Below, one piece after another: positions 49,140 through 60,999 of a stretch of DNA of 64,000 nt (within the stretch, counting starts at the first letter, position 1; the number at the start of each line of letters is the position of its first letter). The notes below the pieces were generated by a model. The model did not search any database. It was given only the letters and a program-made list of their open reading frames with translations, and was not told the origin of the DNA. Position numbers and translations under genes: made by a program. This stretch comes from Echinometra lucunter (lineage: Eukaryota > Echinodermata > Echinoidea > Camarodonta > Echinometridae): NCBI GenBank assembly GCA_029962745.1, contig CM057158.1:5698602-5762601 (forward strand), given 5' to 3'.

Positions 49140-50134
49140 CCTATTGTGGTTTCATGTTGTTTTTCGTGAGTCTTTTTAGGTAGTAATTTCGTGGCTGGGC
49201 GTGTATTCAGAGTCACACATTCGTTACCATGCAGGTATAAGGTTGCACAATTACCTCCTGCAATAGCTACGGTATTTTCTCTGGAGATTTTCTATTTTCA
49301 TCATTTAGCTCTTGCACCGACAAATGCTAAACAAACGAAAAGTTTCACATCTACCTTAGATCCTGCAATCTTGTCCTGACGTTATACCCTGCTGCATGTG
49401 AGTCAATGGGAAATAAAATGCGAGTATGTGGAGTGACAGAATGATCCCTCTTCCTTTCGAGTTTACATTACAACCTATCCGTCATACCCTTTCGAAGATC
49501 CACTGACGTTCAAGCTCAAGGACTGTCTGAATCCCGTACCACTTATATGCCTCATGTTTCTCCTGTAGAGTTTGGCAATTATAAAAAGTAAACGCAAAAG
49601 CGAGCATCTTTTCTTGTCGCTTCTCCCTACTTTCCTCTCTATATATATCTGAAATCTCGGAGATCGGTCTGACGGCGCTGCTTGAAGCTGGAAGTCAGTT
49701 AGCGGCGAAATCTAATTTGCCTCCTCAAATTATGGCGTATACTGGTATTTGCTTGCTGATTGATCAATCAATATGCGAAGAGTCTTTGTCGACATGCCTC
49801 CTGTTTCTTTCGAGCAAAAATAGGGGCAAGGATACCTTGTCTCAATCTAACTCTGCAAACACATGGCAAACATGTGGTCTGTATATTGATTAACATACTT
49901 TTGTATCCCCATTTCCTAGGGAATAAATAGTAAAATTCGGCGACCGTGGAATATCATAATTTGATGCCCGCAGCCCCCTTCAGTGGGAATGTCACTTAAA
50001 GGTACTACTGAACGTTTGACAATGCATGTTGAAAAATAAGTCCAGCATTGTTGTGTGAACCGAGATGACATGGATCATGGCCATGGTGACAACTGTATCA
50101 AATTACTTTGAAATACGTCCTCTGGTTATAACGA

Positions 50135-50388
50135 TACCACTCTTAGAAAAAAATGATGCTGATTAGAACCTTTTCTTGTCCCACATTTGAAACCTTTAAA
50201 GGTTCCACAACGAACCGTTACTATTCTATAAAGGTCCTCTAAAGGGTTTTCATTGGGTCTTTCGAACTATTTTGCTTGTAAAAGGAACCTTTTCAGGTTC
50301 TTGAAAGTATGAAGAACCCTTTATATAGAATCCCCCTATCGGGAGGTTAAAAAAAATGGTTCTTACGGGCACATTTTGCTAAGTGTAT
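50135..50388. mobile_element. MITE, family D (GGTTCT-rich), copy 2
   Basis: Starts TACCACTCTTAGAAAAAAAT and ends ACATTTTGCTAAGTGTA; the ends are imperfect inverted repeats with TA at both termini. It aligns along its length with 16829-17060 (AGAACCTTTTCTTGTCCCAC, ACCTTTAAAGGTTCC, CTCTAAAGGGTTTT). It has many AGAACC/GGTTCT words in both orientations. Confidence 0.75.
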
Positions 50389-51058
50389 AATTTTGAAGTT
50401 TTTCGTTCTGCAATACGAATGCAGATCTTAATCCTTTTTTTTTTTTTGCTGTTGTTGAAAATCTCCATTTCTCTTCCCCAATCCCCATTTGAATTCATTT
50501 TTTTTTTGCAGCTCTGAACTGAATTTCCTTTCTAACCCTCTGAGGTAGTAAATGAAAATGAAGTTGCTTCCAAGACGACGTCAAGATGTACTTGAAAAAA
50601 ATGCATTTGACAATGATGTCATTATAGAATTGTCACTATACAAAAAGATAATTTCCAAGCCTTCTAGGAATTGCATGTCTAGTCAGAGAGACTTCTTTAC
50701 ATGATAAAAAAGAAAAATGGAAAGGAGAGTCATTAATTTGAATGCTACTTGGACTCGACAGTTCTCCTATTGGGACCCTTTCCTCTTGTGCAAATTATTC
50801 TGTGACGCACCATTTCGTGTTATACTATACTCCTTTTATACCTCTTAATGCTCGCATTCGAAAGGATGATGGAAACAAAAAAGAAATAAAAAATCCAATT
50901 TTCGTTATTCAATGCGGCAGGCACCGTAAAGTTTGCTTGCTTATTGTCCGGCGTTAACGTCTCTAAATCCGACCACTGACACCCAATCCTCGATGCACAT
51001 TCGTTCCAACAGAGCAAACATTCGAACCTCTCTTTCGTCACGCAACAACTGTGATGCC

Positions 51059-51656
51059 TTAAAGGGCAATCTGATCTTTATACGAATTAGAGATGTGTGA
51101 AAGCAGAAGAAAAAACAAACAGAAATAAGATGAGGGAAATTGCGGAAAACTTAAATAGGATGGTTATTAAAGTTTGAAACCTCATAGGCTATCCCTGAAT
51201 TATTTGAATATCACATTGATGAATTTGTCATTCGACTCTGACGTGTTGGGCACAACTCTTGCATTTTTTGTACAATAAAATATCAGGACTTTTCCCTTTC
51301 TTCATAATTCACTTCTCCCCTTTGACTTTACCCCAAACACGTTATATGCATTAAAAAGATCCTTTATTAAGTAATAAACATGTATTTTGAAAGATGGTTT
51401 TTCAATAATGTCGCTAATGAGAGCACATGGGAAAAGTAGACGGCTTTAATATACATCACCTTAACTTTACAGATTTGCCAATAATGGTATCCCATATAAA
51501 TGATAGTGGTTTTCAAATTGTGTTTCTTTGGGTATTATTTGTCCGTTTGTGCTTGTTGTTGTTTATCTTCATTAATTCTAACTTTCACCGATCTGCTGTT
51601 CTGATTTTCTGCCTCCATTGAAAAAAAAATGCCGCTGAGGTTGCATTTCCCTTTAA
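51059..51656. mobile_element. TTAA-flanked foldback element, copy 2 (598 bp, old)
   Basis: Starts CTTAAAGGGCAATCTGATC and ends GAGGTTGCATTTCCCTTTAA. The right end and length match the element at 32536-33126 (591 bp). Interior stretches align in order, for example GTTGGGCACAACTCTTGCATTTTT with GTGGACAACTCTCCATTCATTTT, and a GAAAAAACAAACAG block near the left end. Its two halves no longer pair well, so it is far more diverged than copy 1. The 64-codon frame inside it is spurious. Confidence 0.6.
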
Positions 51657-52599
51657 GGTCGACGTGATTTCATCTTTAGATATATTAGCTTACTGAAAAT
51701 TGACTAGATATTTACCTAGTTTAACAAGAAAAAAAAATTAAGGTAAAGGTGAAAAGGTTTTCGAGCGCGAGAAGCATACTCTGTTTACTGAAAACAACGC
51801 ATCGTTACCATGACAACGAAGGTAAAATATACTTCGGTTATTAAGAAATGCAGCTGAAGATTATTAGTGAGGAGAGCTGTATTCATTTTCCTTCTTAACC
51901 TTCGTCGGGAGGAGAAAATTATGTAAGATGATGAACTTTAGATTACTGGAAAGATCATCTTATGTAGTTTTAACCAATTTTATGGGTGAGTCTCTGAGAA
52001 TACAAGTTGTGATATACTGAGATTTTTTTTTTAGTATTTTCTCGTAACGGGAAAGAAAAACATAATATTGTAGTCGTCTTGTCTCAGAAAAGAGAGTGAA
52101 AATCAATAATAGGGAAAGAGATAGACTCTTTACGCTGAAGATGTTCGGATTGCTTGAAAAAAATGTTATCCATTTATTTTCTTTAGATAAAGTGGAAATT
52201 TTCGGGGTTTGGGGGAATAAATGTGTGATGGGGGAAAATTGCATTCATGGAATACTGATTGCATTTTTTGATGACACTGCACTTTTCCCCATTTTTGTTA
52301 TATTTTCTTTCTGTTTGATTTTGAGATGTTGGGGCTGCCATATTTTCAAGCACATCGCTTATCATGGCAGTCCTTCTTCTGCAAATAATCTTATTTTTGA
52401 TTAAATATTATGTTTAACTGAATTACAAAAAAAAAAATGACAATTTATCATTTGTTTCGTAAATGATTATTACAAATACTTTGTGTTATGATTCGTTGTA
52501 AAAATTCTTTTGTATTTTATTTTATGTATGTTATCTGAAAAAATTGTACATAAATCAATGCAGAAGAAAATAAATAAATCAAAATCAAATCAAAGATGT

Positions 52600-52700
52600 A
52601 AAGAATGAGAGGGAGAGAGAGGAAGATAGAGAGGGGAGAGAATGCATAATGGTAAAGTTAATGGACCAAGATCAAGAGAGAGAGAGAAAAAAAAATTGAA
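52600..52700. repeat. GA-rich tract
   Basis: GAGAGGGAGAGAGAGG and GAGAGAGAGAGAAAAAAAAA segments with interruptions. The preceding ~80 bp are AAATAAAT-rich and could be a retroposon tail. Confidence 0.75.
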
Positions 52701-54002
52701 GAAAGGCGTCCCTTAGGAAAAAAAACAGTAAATAAGACATAATAAGGATTAGCAGTAAAACAGGTTTAAGAAAACAAGGTGAATGCAAGCAAGGATTTGT
52801 CAACCCAATTATGCAAGCATTCTGCAGCAGGTGCTCACATTAATGAATTGAAAATATTGAGGTCAGAGTATAAATGCGACAAGTGGGCCTAAAGGACTGC
52901 GATTGAAAGAAAGCGCAAAAAATAGAAAAATGGGGCGGGAAATGTGAACTAGCGTATTCCAAGTATCCCTCTGTTTTTCTCTTTCTCCTTCTCTTTCTTT
53001 CTTTCTCTCTTTTTTTCTCAAGGGTGTTCGTAAAGAAGTCACGTTCTACTTCGAGATATATTTCCAGATTGGAAAGGGGTGAAAGTGTAAGTATGTGGTG
53101 AGACATTTTGTCAACATTCAACACGGGACCCTCTGAAGAGCAATAATTAGCACAATTTTCCAGCAGGGAACCCCGAAGACAAGAAAGCTAGCTGTGAAGA
53201 TGGATAAATCATAATGCTACACTCCGACTGTTTGCTTTGTACACTGTGGCTTGAGATTTGAAGTTTGTCTCCGAAATTGGTTGTCACGGTTTACGTAAAA
53301 TAATTTAGATGTTACTTCTTGTGTCTGCGTTCTCCAATAGTCTCTTAATAATGAAAATCTAATACTTTGTTAAAGAGCTTCTGAAGGCTGTTATTCTTAC
53401 AATTAGTTCTTATCAGCATTTTTCGGTTATGTTATCTTTCAAAGAATTTTAGAATATTCTTTCTGCCAAACACTCTGTTTTTACCAGAGCTTCTCACTTA
53501 CATATTCCATTCTTTACTGCATTGTTGTTGTTTTTCTGTATCTTTTTAATGGGAGGGGTTAGACCCCAAGCAAACACAAGGCTGATAAATTGTTTCTCTG
53601 ATTCATTCAAATCGAGCAAAGTGTTCTGTAGTAATGGTATGAATGGGCAAAGACAGGTCAATTCCCCTGTTTCTCTGCAGTGATGCATTAGCCCAATGCA
53701 TTGGCGCTGTCTTAATGTTCAGTCTGTGTTGGTCTCTTTCCGTCTACATGACTTGCGCCCTTCTACCATTCGTCATTCTCCCCCCCCCCCTCTCTCTCTC
53801 TGTCTCTCTCCTGGAGATAATAACATGCGAAAGGAAATGAGAAAATAATAGTAGCGTAGCTTAAATCAAGAGCTCCCCTCCTTTTTTTTTTTTTGTTGAA
53901 ATTTTGGAAAGGTTGAAAATAGGAATTAATTAATCAGCTGAAGGTTGAAGATTTGTCATTCTGTCGGTTAAGCAAATTTGGAGGCGCCGAAACCACAGGC
54001 CC

Positions 54003-54067
54003 GTCTCCATGGTCTAGTGGTTAAGGTATTGGCGTTCAAAGCAAGAACCCGGTTCGATTCGGAGACA
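54003..54067 (+). tRNA. tRNA-like sequence (tRNA-Glu-like A and B boxes), probably a pseudogene or SINE head
   Basis: GTCTCC (54003-54008) pairs perfectly with GGAGAC (54061-54066) as an acceptor stem. TGGTCTAGTGGTTAAGG matches the D-arm/A box of tRNA-Glu-like genes. GGTTCGATTC matches the B box. However, the total is about 65 nt instead of ~72, because the 3' half of the T stem is deleted. The anticodon stem TTGGC/GCAAG has a mismatch. The loop GTTCAAA would give anticodon UCA (opal/selenocysteine), most likely a product of decay. Functional tRNA is unlikely. Confidence 0.5.
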
Positions 54068-54959
54068 TTTTTTCAACCTTTGCAAAATTAATTTCAAGAT
54101 GGAGATGGCAGCTCTGGGGAACTTTGATCTAAGCTATGCAACTATTACTCTCTCTCATTTCCTTTCGCATGAAATGATCCTTAATGTTTGAATTGAAATC
54201 AGTAAATTTATGAATTTGAATTTGAATTTATATATCCTTTTCTGTTCATCTTCCCTTCTATCTGAGTGCATGGTGTGTGTGTGTGTGTCTGTGCCTGTGT
54301 ATGTTTCTGTCTCTCACTGCTCTCTTTGAAAATGTAGTTCCACTCCAGTCATGCCATTCATTTCAGTGCCATTTCTTTTCAATTCAAAATGACGCTTAGT
54401 GCGCATCTTTCATTCACGTCTCAAACAGCGTCTTGTATTAATCATTCATTTTCCCTCACATTTAAAGAGGTTTCTTTCTCTGCTTGTCTACACCAGCTTT
54501 GTTTGTTTTTAATATCCATCTGACTGTCTTTTCAGAAATTCTATTTTCTTCCAAAATAGACAAGAAGGACTTCAAGTTGTATCAAATTTTGCCCGACCTT
54601 TCAGACAGTCAACAGAGTCTTTCGAGTCTGCATGTCCCCAATGACTTAAGTCGAGTTGGTGAACGCGGGACGTTACCCTAAATGGAACTGGGTAAACTTC
54701 CTTGATAAAGTAATGTAAGAGGCCTCTGAGGAATGATATGAAGAACTCTTCAAAAGCTGTTCTTTTCGTTCGAAATTTCTTTGAGAAGAGGGAGAGACAG
54801 AGACAGAGACAGAGAGAGAAAGAGAGTGGTGGGGATGGGGAGGGAAAAGAAAGTATGAGAGATAAAGGAAGGTGATGAACGCGATCTTCGGCGATAGCTT
54901 CTCTCTGTCCTGCCATTTTTTTTCTATCATGTCTATTCGAAGAAGATGATTAAGGGATT

Positions 54960-55180
54960 TTTCACTTAATGGCTGCCGTCATGTTTATCAAGCATTGCCT
55001 TCAGCCATCTTTTTCACCTTCTCTCTCCCTCTGTTTTCTTTCTCTGCATCTTCCCTTTTCCATCCTTCTCTCCCCCTCTCGCCAACCCTTTCTCCACTAC
55101 CTGGAGTAAGGTGATAAACGGAATCTCCCGTGATGCTTGCTATCATGTTTGCCAAGTATTGTCTTTCATATGCAGCTTAA
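54960..55180. repeat. weak ~161-bp duplication around a CT-rich tract
   Basis: GCCGTCATGTTTATCAAGCATTG at about 54976 resembles GCTATCATGTTTGCCAAGTATTG at about 55138. CT-rich sequence (55015-55095) lies between, and GGTGATGAACGCGATCTTCG / GGTGATAAACGGAATCTCCC precede them. Low similarity. Confidence 0.4.
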
Positions 55181-55651
55181 CTGGAAGTGCAGGCGAGGAA
55201 AGGTTGCAAAGGTAACAATCCGAAGTGCGTTAAACCCTTCCTCCGTATATCCCCCCATCATGCTAGAAATGCAATATCTTAATTCTCTTCCGAGGACGAA
55301 AGTGCCTTTTGATATTGAAAATGATCTTTCGAAACTTTGTTATTGAGAAAGGAGAGAGAAAACTTGATTTGATCAACTGCATGAGATGAGACTTAGGCAT
55401 ATCACCGCAGCATCTAAGAATGATTGGTTAGGGCGCTTTCAGGGCCTTGGAAGATAGTTCAAGGATCTTTAGACAAAAATTGATATTGGAGAATATATCA
55501 GATGCTAAATGCAGGAAGACAGTCAAAACAAAATGGGTGTAATCATAACGTGAACTCCACAATGATTGTAGTCGTTTTTCGCGACTTGGCAGTATGAAAA
55601 AAAAGGGGAAATGTGCACATTTTCTTGGCAAAATCGCTGTCAACAAGTCCA

Positions 55652-55830
55652 ACATTTTCCCCGACGATAATGCATTATGTTCGAGAGGCTCCTACGCAGC
55701 AAAGCTTCACGAGTTTACTGAAAACGCATCTGTTTCGATCATCTTGATTCAATTATTGAAAATTTTGTAATAAAGCGCAGAGCATAATAGACTAGTTTTT
55801 ATGAATATTTTCTTTCATGTACTCTATTAA
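55652..55830 (+). pseudogene. 3' remnant of a non-LTR retrotransposon (end of ORF2 plus 3' UTR)
   Basis: In the frame with codons starting at 55703, the peptide reads ...REAPTQQSFTSLLKTHLFRSS then stop. S-F-(K/T)-x-x-L-K-T-H-L-F is a recurrent C-terminal signature of LINE ORF2 proteins in animals. After the stop, the sequence TGTAATAAAGCGCAGAGCAT resembles the GCGC(T)TTGAGCAT 3' tail near 37774. Upstream of about 55650 the frame loses recognisable similarity, so it is heavily 5'-truncated. Confidence 0.4.
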
Positions 55831-56875
55831 GATACAATGATTGCACGTAGTTTGTTGTAATCCAATTATCATTCTCAATGAGTTAATAATATAGGTAGGT
55901 CTATGCATGCTGGTAAAACCCAGGCTGAAACGCTAGACTGCTCAGTTCCATCTGCGACTTCTTAGTATCCATGGTATCCCAGGCTACAAAACTAATGCGA
56001 AACTGTCTTTCCTAATTGAAAGACTAGAATGCATAATGAGCACTCCTATAGTATCTCCCCGGGTACTATTAAAGAAAAATCTAGTGAGGAAATCTTGACC
56101 TTGACATCGCTGATTGGTTCAGATTACCGCCGACGATCTTTCCTGACTGAAAACCCCCTCCAAAATGTAATGATGAAAGAAGGTACTCCAACTTGCCAGT
56201 AGCTATCTTTAGAAGATGAAAGAGAAAGGAGCATACTCATTGTTCACTGGGTTTAGTGAGATGAACACGCATAATTCAAGTGTTACGTGAGGCAACATTT
56301 CCTGCCAGGGCCTCCATACACTGACTGTATGCCACAGCTTGGTTTGCGTTCAAGAGATTGCTAGGAGTTCGGATTTATACGATCTTGAACTGCTGTAGGT
56401 ACTAGGTATGCAGTGCTTTTGTGGTTCTTGTTATGATCCTAGCATATGACGGAGAGATAGGATATTTTACCGAAACATAGTGGGTCCTTCTTTGAAAAGA
56501 CTGAAAAGGGGACCTAATCCGGCTGTCCCATGAAACCGATAACTGTATGTAACGAGAGTACTTTTCAGTCACCCCAAGGATCTATTCCCTGATTTACATA
56601 CCTCTCAAAATCCTCCTCTTTCTTCGTGACATGCAATCTCCGTCAATGCGACATTTTATTTTGGATTTTCTGTCGATGCATTCGAGCCGAATGTAATCTT
56701 GAATTCCCAACTGCTTGAAATTTAATGTTGCCTTCTTGTAGCATTTCGTAATGTGACTTCATGCAGACGCCGTGCTTATGCGAGAATTTGATGCAGCAAT
56801 GAGCATATTTGTATTCAATACAAGCAGTTTGCATCTTGCTCACATTTTTATTATCATTATAGTCGTGTATGAAAG

Positions 56876-56881
56876 AGAAAT

Positions 56882-56918
<37 letters not shown>

Positions 56919-56920
56919 CA
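56876..56920. repeat. (GA)n followed by a G run
   Basis: About 16 GA dinucleotides pass into nine or so G. The 149-codon minus-strand frame at 56643-57092 depends on this repeat (poly Ser-Leu) and is not credible. Confidence 0.9.
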
Positions 56921-57420
56921 GTATGTGCCTGAACCATCGATTCAAAGTATGCAAGAAACTTGAGTATTTATGCGACGTGTTGTCAGGCTCTGCGTTACTG
57001 TTGTAAATAATTTCAACACCACGTTGCATTCTCAACAACCTGTTGCGTATACAAAGATATTCAGACATGTCATAGTGCCATGGAGGAATCATCGGGACTG
57101 AACGAGGAAAATGAATACTGAAGAAAAAAAAAAGTGAATGTATGGGAATGTTATTAATTGGTGCGTGAAGGTGTTTGGCTTTTTTTTAAATTACATGATC
57201 ATTTTTATATCCGTTTGGAACAATGCGTGCAAGAAAACGCGCCTTGTGGTGCAATGTCATCTCATAAAATATCCTTTTCAGAATATTCTGTTTCGAATTT
57301 GCTTCTCGGACGTTTGCTCATTTTATGTCATGTATGTTGAATAACACCCTTTTTTCATTCATACATACATATTTTCCCATTATCCTGCTGCATATATAGC
57401 TTTCGCGTTTTAGTATATTA

Positions 57421-57650
57421 GAGTACACCTCCTCTAAAATCAATCCTTTTAAAACGGAAGTCCAGAAGGCTTTTCACCAATTCTGTGACCGATAATGATG
57501 CCCTTCTTTATCCACCATTACGATGCATTGTAGATTTCATGGCAGAGTACATCTCGTAACCCCATCCTTCACCAAACCAAAGTCCAGAAGGCCTCCTCTT
57601 TACTTTGCCTGGACAAACATCACAAACAGATAAGATTAATGATGCATTCT
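57421..57650. repeat. diverged ~122-bp tandem duplication
   Basis: GAGTACACCTCCTCTAAAAT...AAGTCCAGAAGGCTTTTCACC at 57421 recurs as GAGTACATCTCGTAACCCCA...AAGTCCAGAAGGCCTCCTCTTTAC at 57545. GATGCATTGTAGA and GATGCATTCTGAAG mark the unit ends. Confidence 0.7.
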
Positions 57651-58094
57651 GAAGAGACGCGCTCCAACCTTAACTGAACAAATTGCAGGGCTTAATTTGA
57701 ATAAATTGATCATTGATGGATGGATGGTCGACTGACCCAGCAACCTGTCCGGACGAATGGACAACCACTGGCAGGAGCATGGGGAATAAAAGGTAAATTT
57801 TATCAATAAAGAGAGCCGAGGGAGAGTCGCCATTTTGCTTTATTTTCCTTGTAGCTCTAAATCTTGCAGGACGTTTTGAACAGGTAGGCCACACTGCTTC
57901 ATTCTCCGTAGATCGTCAGCATGTACCCAAGATAGACTTGAAGAGTCATTTGCAAATCAAATGATTTGAAGACAACTTTATCATTGTTTATGTCGTGTTG
58001 GAAAGTCGGTCCTTTAAGGAGTAGTCAAACATTATAGCTGATTCAGTTTGTATTTTTGTCAAATGAAATATGGAAACTGCGTATATGCTAAGCA

Positions 58095-58200
58095 TTGGCG
58101 TAAATCCGGGGGGGGGGGGGGATGGGGATATATCCCCCCACTTTTTGGAGAAGGGGGGATGGCGCGTGTACAAATATCCCCCCCCCCCCACACACACACA
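58095..58200. repeat. poly-G/poly-C rich repeat (GGCGTAAATCC type)
   Basis: TTGGCGTAAATCCGGGG starts a run of 12 or so G, then GGATATATCCCCCCACTTTT and GAGAAGGGGGGATGG, and ends in a C run plus (CA)n. I recognise the TTGGCGTAAATCC(G)n phrase as a recurrent dispersed sequence in marine invertebrates, without being able to name it. It can form G-quadruplex or foldback structure. Confidence 0.5.
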
Positions 58201-58964
58201 CTTTTTAGGAAGAAATGATATTTCAATTAATCAGTTAGTAAAATTTGCGATAATCTGTAATAAACGACCATCATATATTAGAATTTCAATTTGAAAATGC
58301 GATTAAAAACCAGAAAAGTGGTTATTTTTGGATCGCTCGCTTCGCTCGCTCTCAAAAATTAAAATAAAAATGTGTGTAAGGGGGTCAGTGCGGGTGGGTG
58401 GAGGTGTGTGTTTATACTTAAGTGTAAGTTCGACAGAAAAAAAAATCGGGAAAAAAAGTCGATCATCCACTCCTCAAAGTAGATTTACGCCGGTGATGCT
58501 AAGGTAAATATTGACATGTCTTTTTGGCATTCATGGCAGATTAATGTTTGAAATGGAAAACTTCAGTACTCTCAATTCGCAATGCTTCAAACTTTTCTTT
58601 TTTCTTTCAGTGGCTATTTGGGGGATATAATCATTCGCCAACGTGTTAAACGCCTGTTTTTTTTATTTATTTCATCATGATTGGTCACAGTGGTCACTGT
58701 ATATGATGTGATCATCAAGTACTCTTTAAACAATCCCATATAGTGTGATATGTTTGTACGGATAATTTCATATCTTCAGAAGACGAAGAACTGCACGGTA
58801 TTCTCTCTTGGCGATTTCACCTTCTACATTTCCATAAATTATTATCCCCAGGAGACTTTTGTCTAATGTTATTTATGTTGCGTCGACAAGCTCTGTTATC
58901 ACGCTGTTGCAAAATAGTTCAAGCAATAACAGCGACGTATCAGGTAAAGGGCGACCAAGCTCGT

Positions 58965-59062
58965 GTCCGGACAACTATCCTCTGGACATCTACTCCTCTG
59001 AACACTACACCTGGCATTTACCCCCAGGACATACCCACCACTGCAGTTCCCTCTGTCCCTCT
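58965..59062. repeat. degenerate ~15-16-bp minisatellite (GGACAACTACCCCCT type)
   Basis: Successive units CCGGACAACTATCCTCT, GGACATCTACTCCTCT, GAACACTACACCT, GGCATTTACCCCCA and GGACATACCCACCA. The Pro/Thr-rich 98-codon and 73-codon plus-strand frames (58859-59162) arise from this repeat and are best not treated as exons. Confidence 0.6.
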
Positions 59063-59206
59063 AAATGTTATCCCTTATAGCAAAATCAGTGGAATGGGGT
59101 CACTGTCCTGGGGTTGCCTCTGTTTTCAAAGGCCCAGAAAATTAAACGTCATACACAAGTGAGTCTCCTGCAAGGGGCCCCCCCCCCCCCCCGTTTATCA
59201 ATATCT

Positions 59207-59368
59207 GGGGAGCGTTTCATGAAAGGACTTGTCAGATATTTTATCCGAGAAAGTCTGTTTTATCCGACAGTTGCCATAGTAACGATGCTTCTCAGCCAAT
59301 CAAAATCAAGGAAAGATGTCAGATCTGACAACTTGTCAGACAACAAATGTTGATGATAAACGCTCCCC
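59207..59368. mobile_element. palindromic MITE, family A relative, copy 4
   Basis: Ends GGGGAGCGTTTCATGAAAGG and GATAAACGCTCCCC. The arms contain CTTGTCAGATATTTTATCCG and CAGATCTGACAACTTGTCAG. The interior has GTTGCCATAGTAACGATGCT and TTCTCAGCCAATCAAAATCA. It shares ends and the CTCAGCCAATCA stretch with the other family A copies, but its arms and the rest of the core differ, so it represents a separate subfamily. Confidence 0.8.
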
Positions 59369-59787
59369 AGAATACGCCTTCTGTGCTCACATGTTCTGAC
59401 CCAATCTGTCCTTATTGAGAAGCATCATGAAGACAAAAGCCACATATTCTATACCCCTCGAGCTGTTTTTACGACCCATATTTTGATTCGATCCAGTGCA
59501 TAGATGATCCGATAGCTTTTTTTTTTTCACTTAACATTATTCGCCTAACGCTGTCTGTACTGCAATATCACGAATCATGTTGACTTACAATAGTGCGTAT
59601 ACTGAAGCCTGCTATCAATCAACGTTAAACTGTTGATCATTAATGATTTCATAAAAGAAAATGAGGACAATCCTCATTTATCACAATTTTCGTATCATAC
59701 AACATTATTATTCTAACACTGCTTTATTATCAGTGAGAGAATTCTGTCCATTGTTTTGCCATCTACCTTAGATGAGATATAATACGA

Positions 59788-59866
59788 TTAACCCATAGGC
59801 TACTGGATCCGGAGGGGCCTTGTATTAAGCCTATTTAAATGAGGAAATTCAGCAGTCATAGGGTTA
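59788..59866. mobile_element. small TTAA-type MITE, family F, copy 2 (79 bp)
   Basis: Starts TTAACCCATAGGCTACTGGA and ends AGCAGTCATAGGGTTAA, an inverted pair. It is related to 48879-48947 (shared ACTGGATCCG/ACTGGATTCCG and AGTAGGC / GCAGTC ends). It lies 14 bp before the assembly gap. Confidence 0.6.
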
Positions 59867-59880
59867 ATAAAGTTTGTGAA

Positions 59881-60380
59881 NNNNNNNNNNNNNNNNNNNN
59901 NNNNNNNNNNNNNNNNNNNNNNNNNNNNNNNNNNNNNNNNNNNNNNNNNNNNNNNNNNNNNNNNNNNNNNNNNNNNNNNNNNNNNNNNNNNNNNNNNNNN
60001 NNNNNNNNNNNNNNNNNNNNNNNNNNNNNNNNNNNNNNNNNNNNNNNNNNNNNNNNNNNNNNNNNNNNNNNNNNNNNNNNNNNNNNNNNNNNNNNNNNNN
60101 NNNNNNNNNNNNNNNNNNNNNNNNNNNNNNNNNNNNNNNNNNNNNNNNNNNNNNNNNNNNNNNNNNNNNNNNNNNNNNNNNNNNNNNNNNNNNNNNNNNN
60201 NNNNNNNNNNNNNNNNNNNNNNNNNNNNNNNNNNNNNNNNNNNNNNNNNNNNNNNNNNNNNNNNNNNNNNNNNNNNNNNNNNNNNNNNNNNNNNNNNNNN
60301 NNNNNNNNNNNNNNNNNNNNNNNNNNNNNNNNNNNNNNNNNNNNNNNNNNNNNNNNNNNNNNNNNNNNNNNNNNNNNNNN
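59881..60380. other. assembly gap (500 N)
   Basis: Exactly 500 unknown bases, which suggests a placeholder or a rounded estimate of gap size. Two apparent plus-strand frames of 196 and 256 codons exist only because N codons contain no stops. Confidence 0.99.
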
Positions 60381-60846
60381 ACAGTTTTTATTTCCTGTGT
60401 GTGATTGTCAAATTCAAACGTTTACATGAATCGATGCAGCATATTTTAAGGGGTATGTTTGGTTTTTTTCAGTCAAATTTAATAATAAATCTCCGGGACA
60501 AAAAAGAGAAGAAGAAGAAGAAAACGCATCGACTTTACAGTGCACTGAATATAAATCGATCGAATGGAAATGATAAGGAACAGACTGGAGAGTTTCATTT
60601 CAGTTCCGGCTTGAATGATTGTTTTCATTTTTCATGGGAATTCTGAAAGGCCGAATAATAAGACATCCTCGTCTGAACATTTATAGCGGAACAATAGTCA
60701 TGAATGACAACTCTTATTCCTGCGATCACAAAATCCGCGTAAAAGACGAAATGTTCATACATTTTACATTCCAAAAGTGCACATTTGAATATACATTGCA
60801 TTGATCAATCACTCGCTGATCCACGATTAGCACATGCATCCATTCT

Positions 60847-60999
60847 GGGCCCCGTTTCATAAAACTGGTTATCAGTAACAACTGCCACATTTCTATGACA
60901 AATTTGCTCTCAGTCAGTCAGATGCAATTCAGTAACTTCTAGCCTTCTAACAGTTATTGCAACTTATGATGGATTACAAGTTTTATGAAACGGGGCCCC
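60847..60999. mobile_element. palindromic MITE, family B, copy 4
   Basis: Ends GGGCCCCGTTTCATAAAACT and AGTTTTATGAAACGGGGCCC. The arms contain ACTGCCACATTTCTATGACA. The core is forward but altered (CTCAGTCAGTCAGATGCAAT ... CTAACAGTTATTGC). It lies 466 bp after the gap. Confidence 0.85.

Noticed and set aside
56643..57092. 149-codon minus-strand frame
   Set aside because: It crosses a (GA)n microsatellite and has no motif; the sequence outside the repeat looks random.
58859..59162. Pro/Thr-rich frames that look like an extracellular linker exon
   Set aside because: The sequence resolves into degenerate ~15-16-bp minisatellite units, which explains the composition.
59839..60646. 196- and 256-codon frames
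   Set aside because: They consist mainly of N from the assembly gap.
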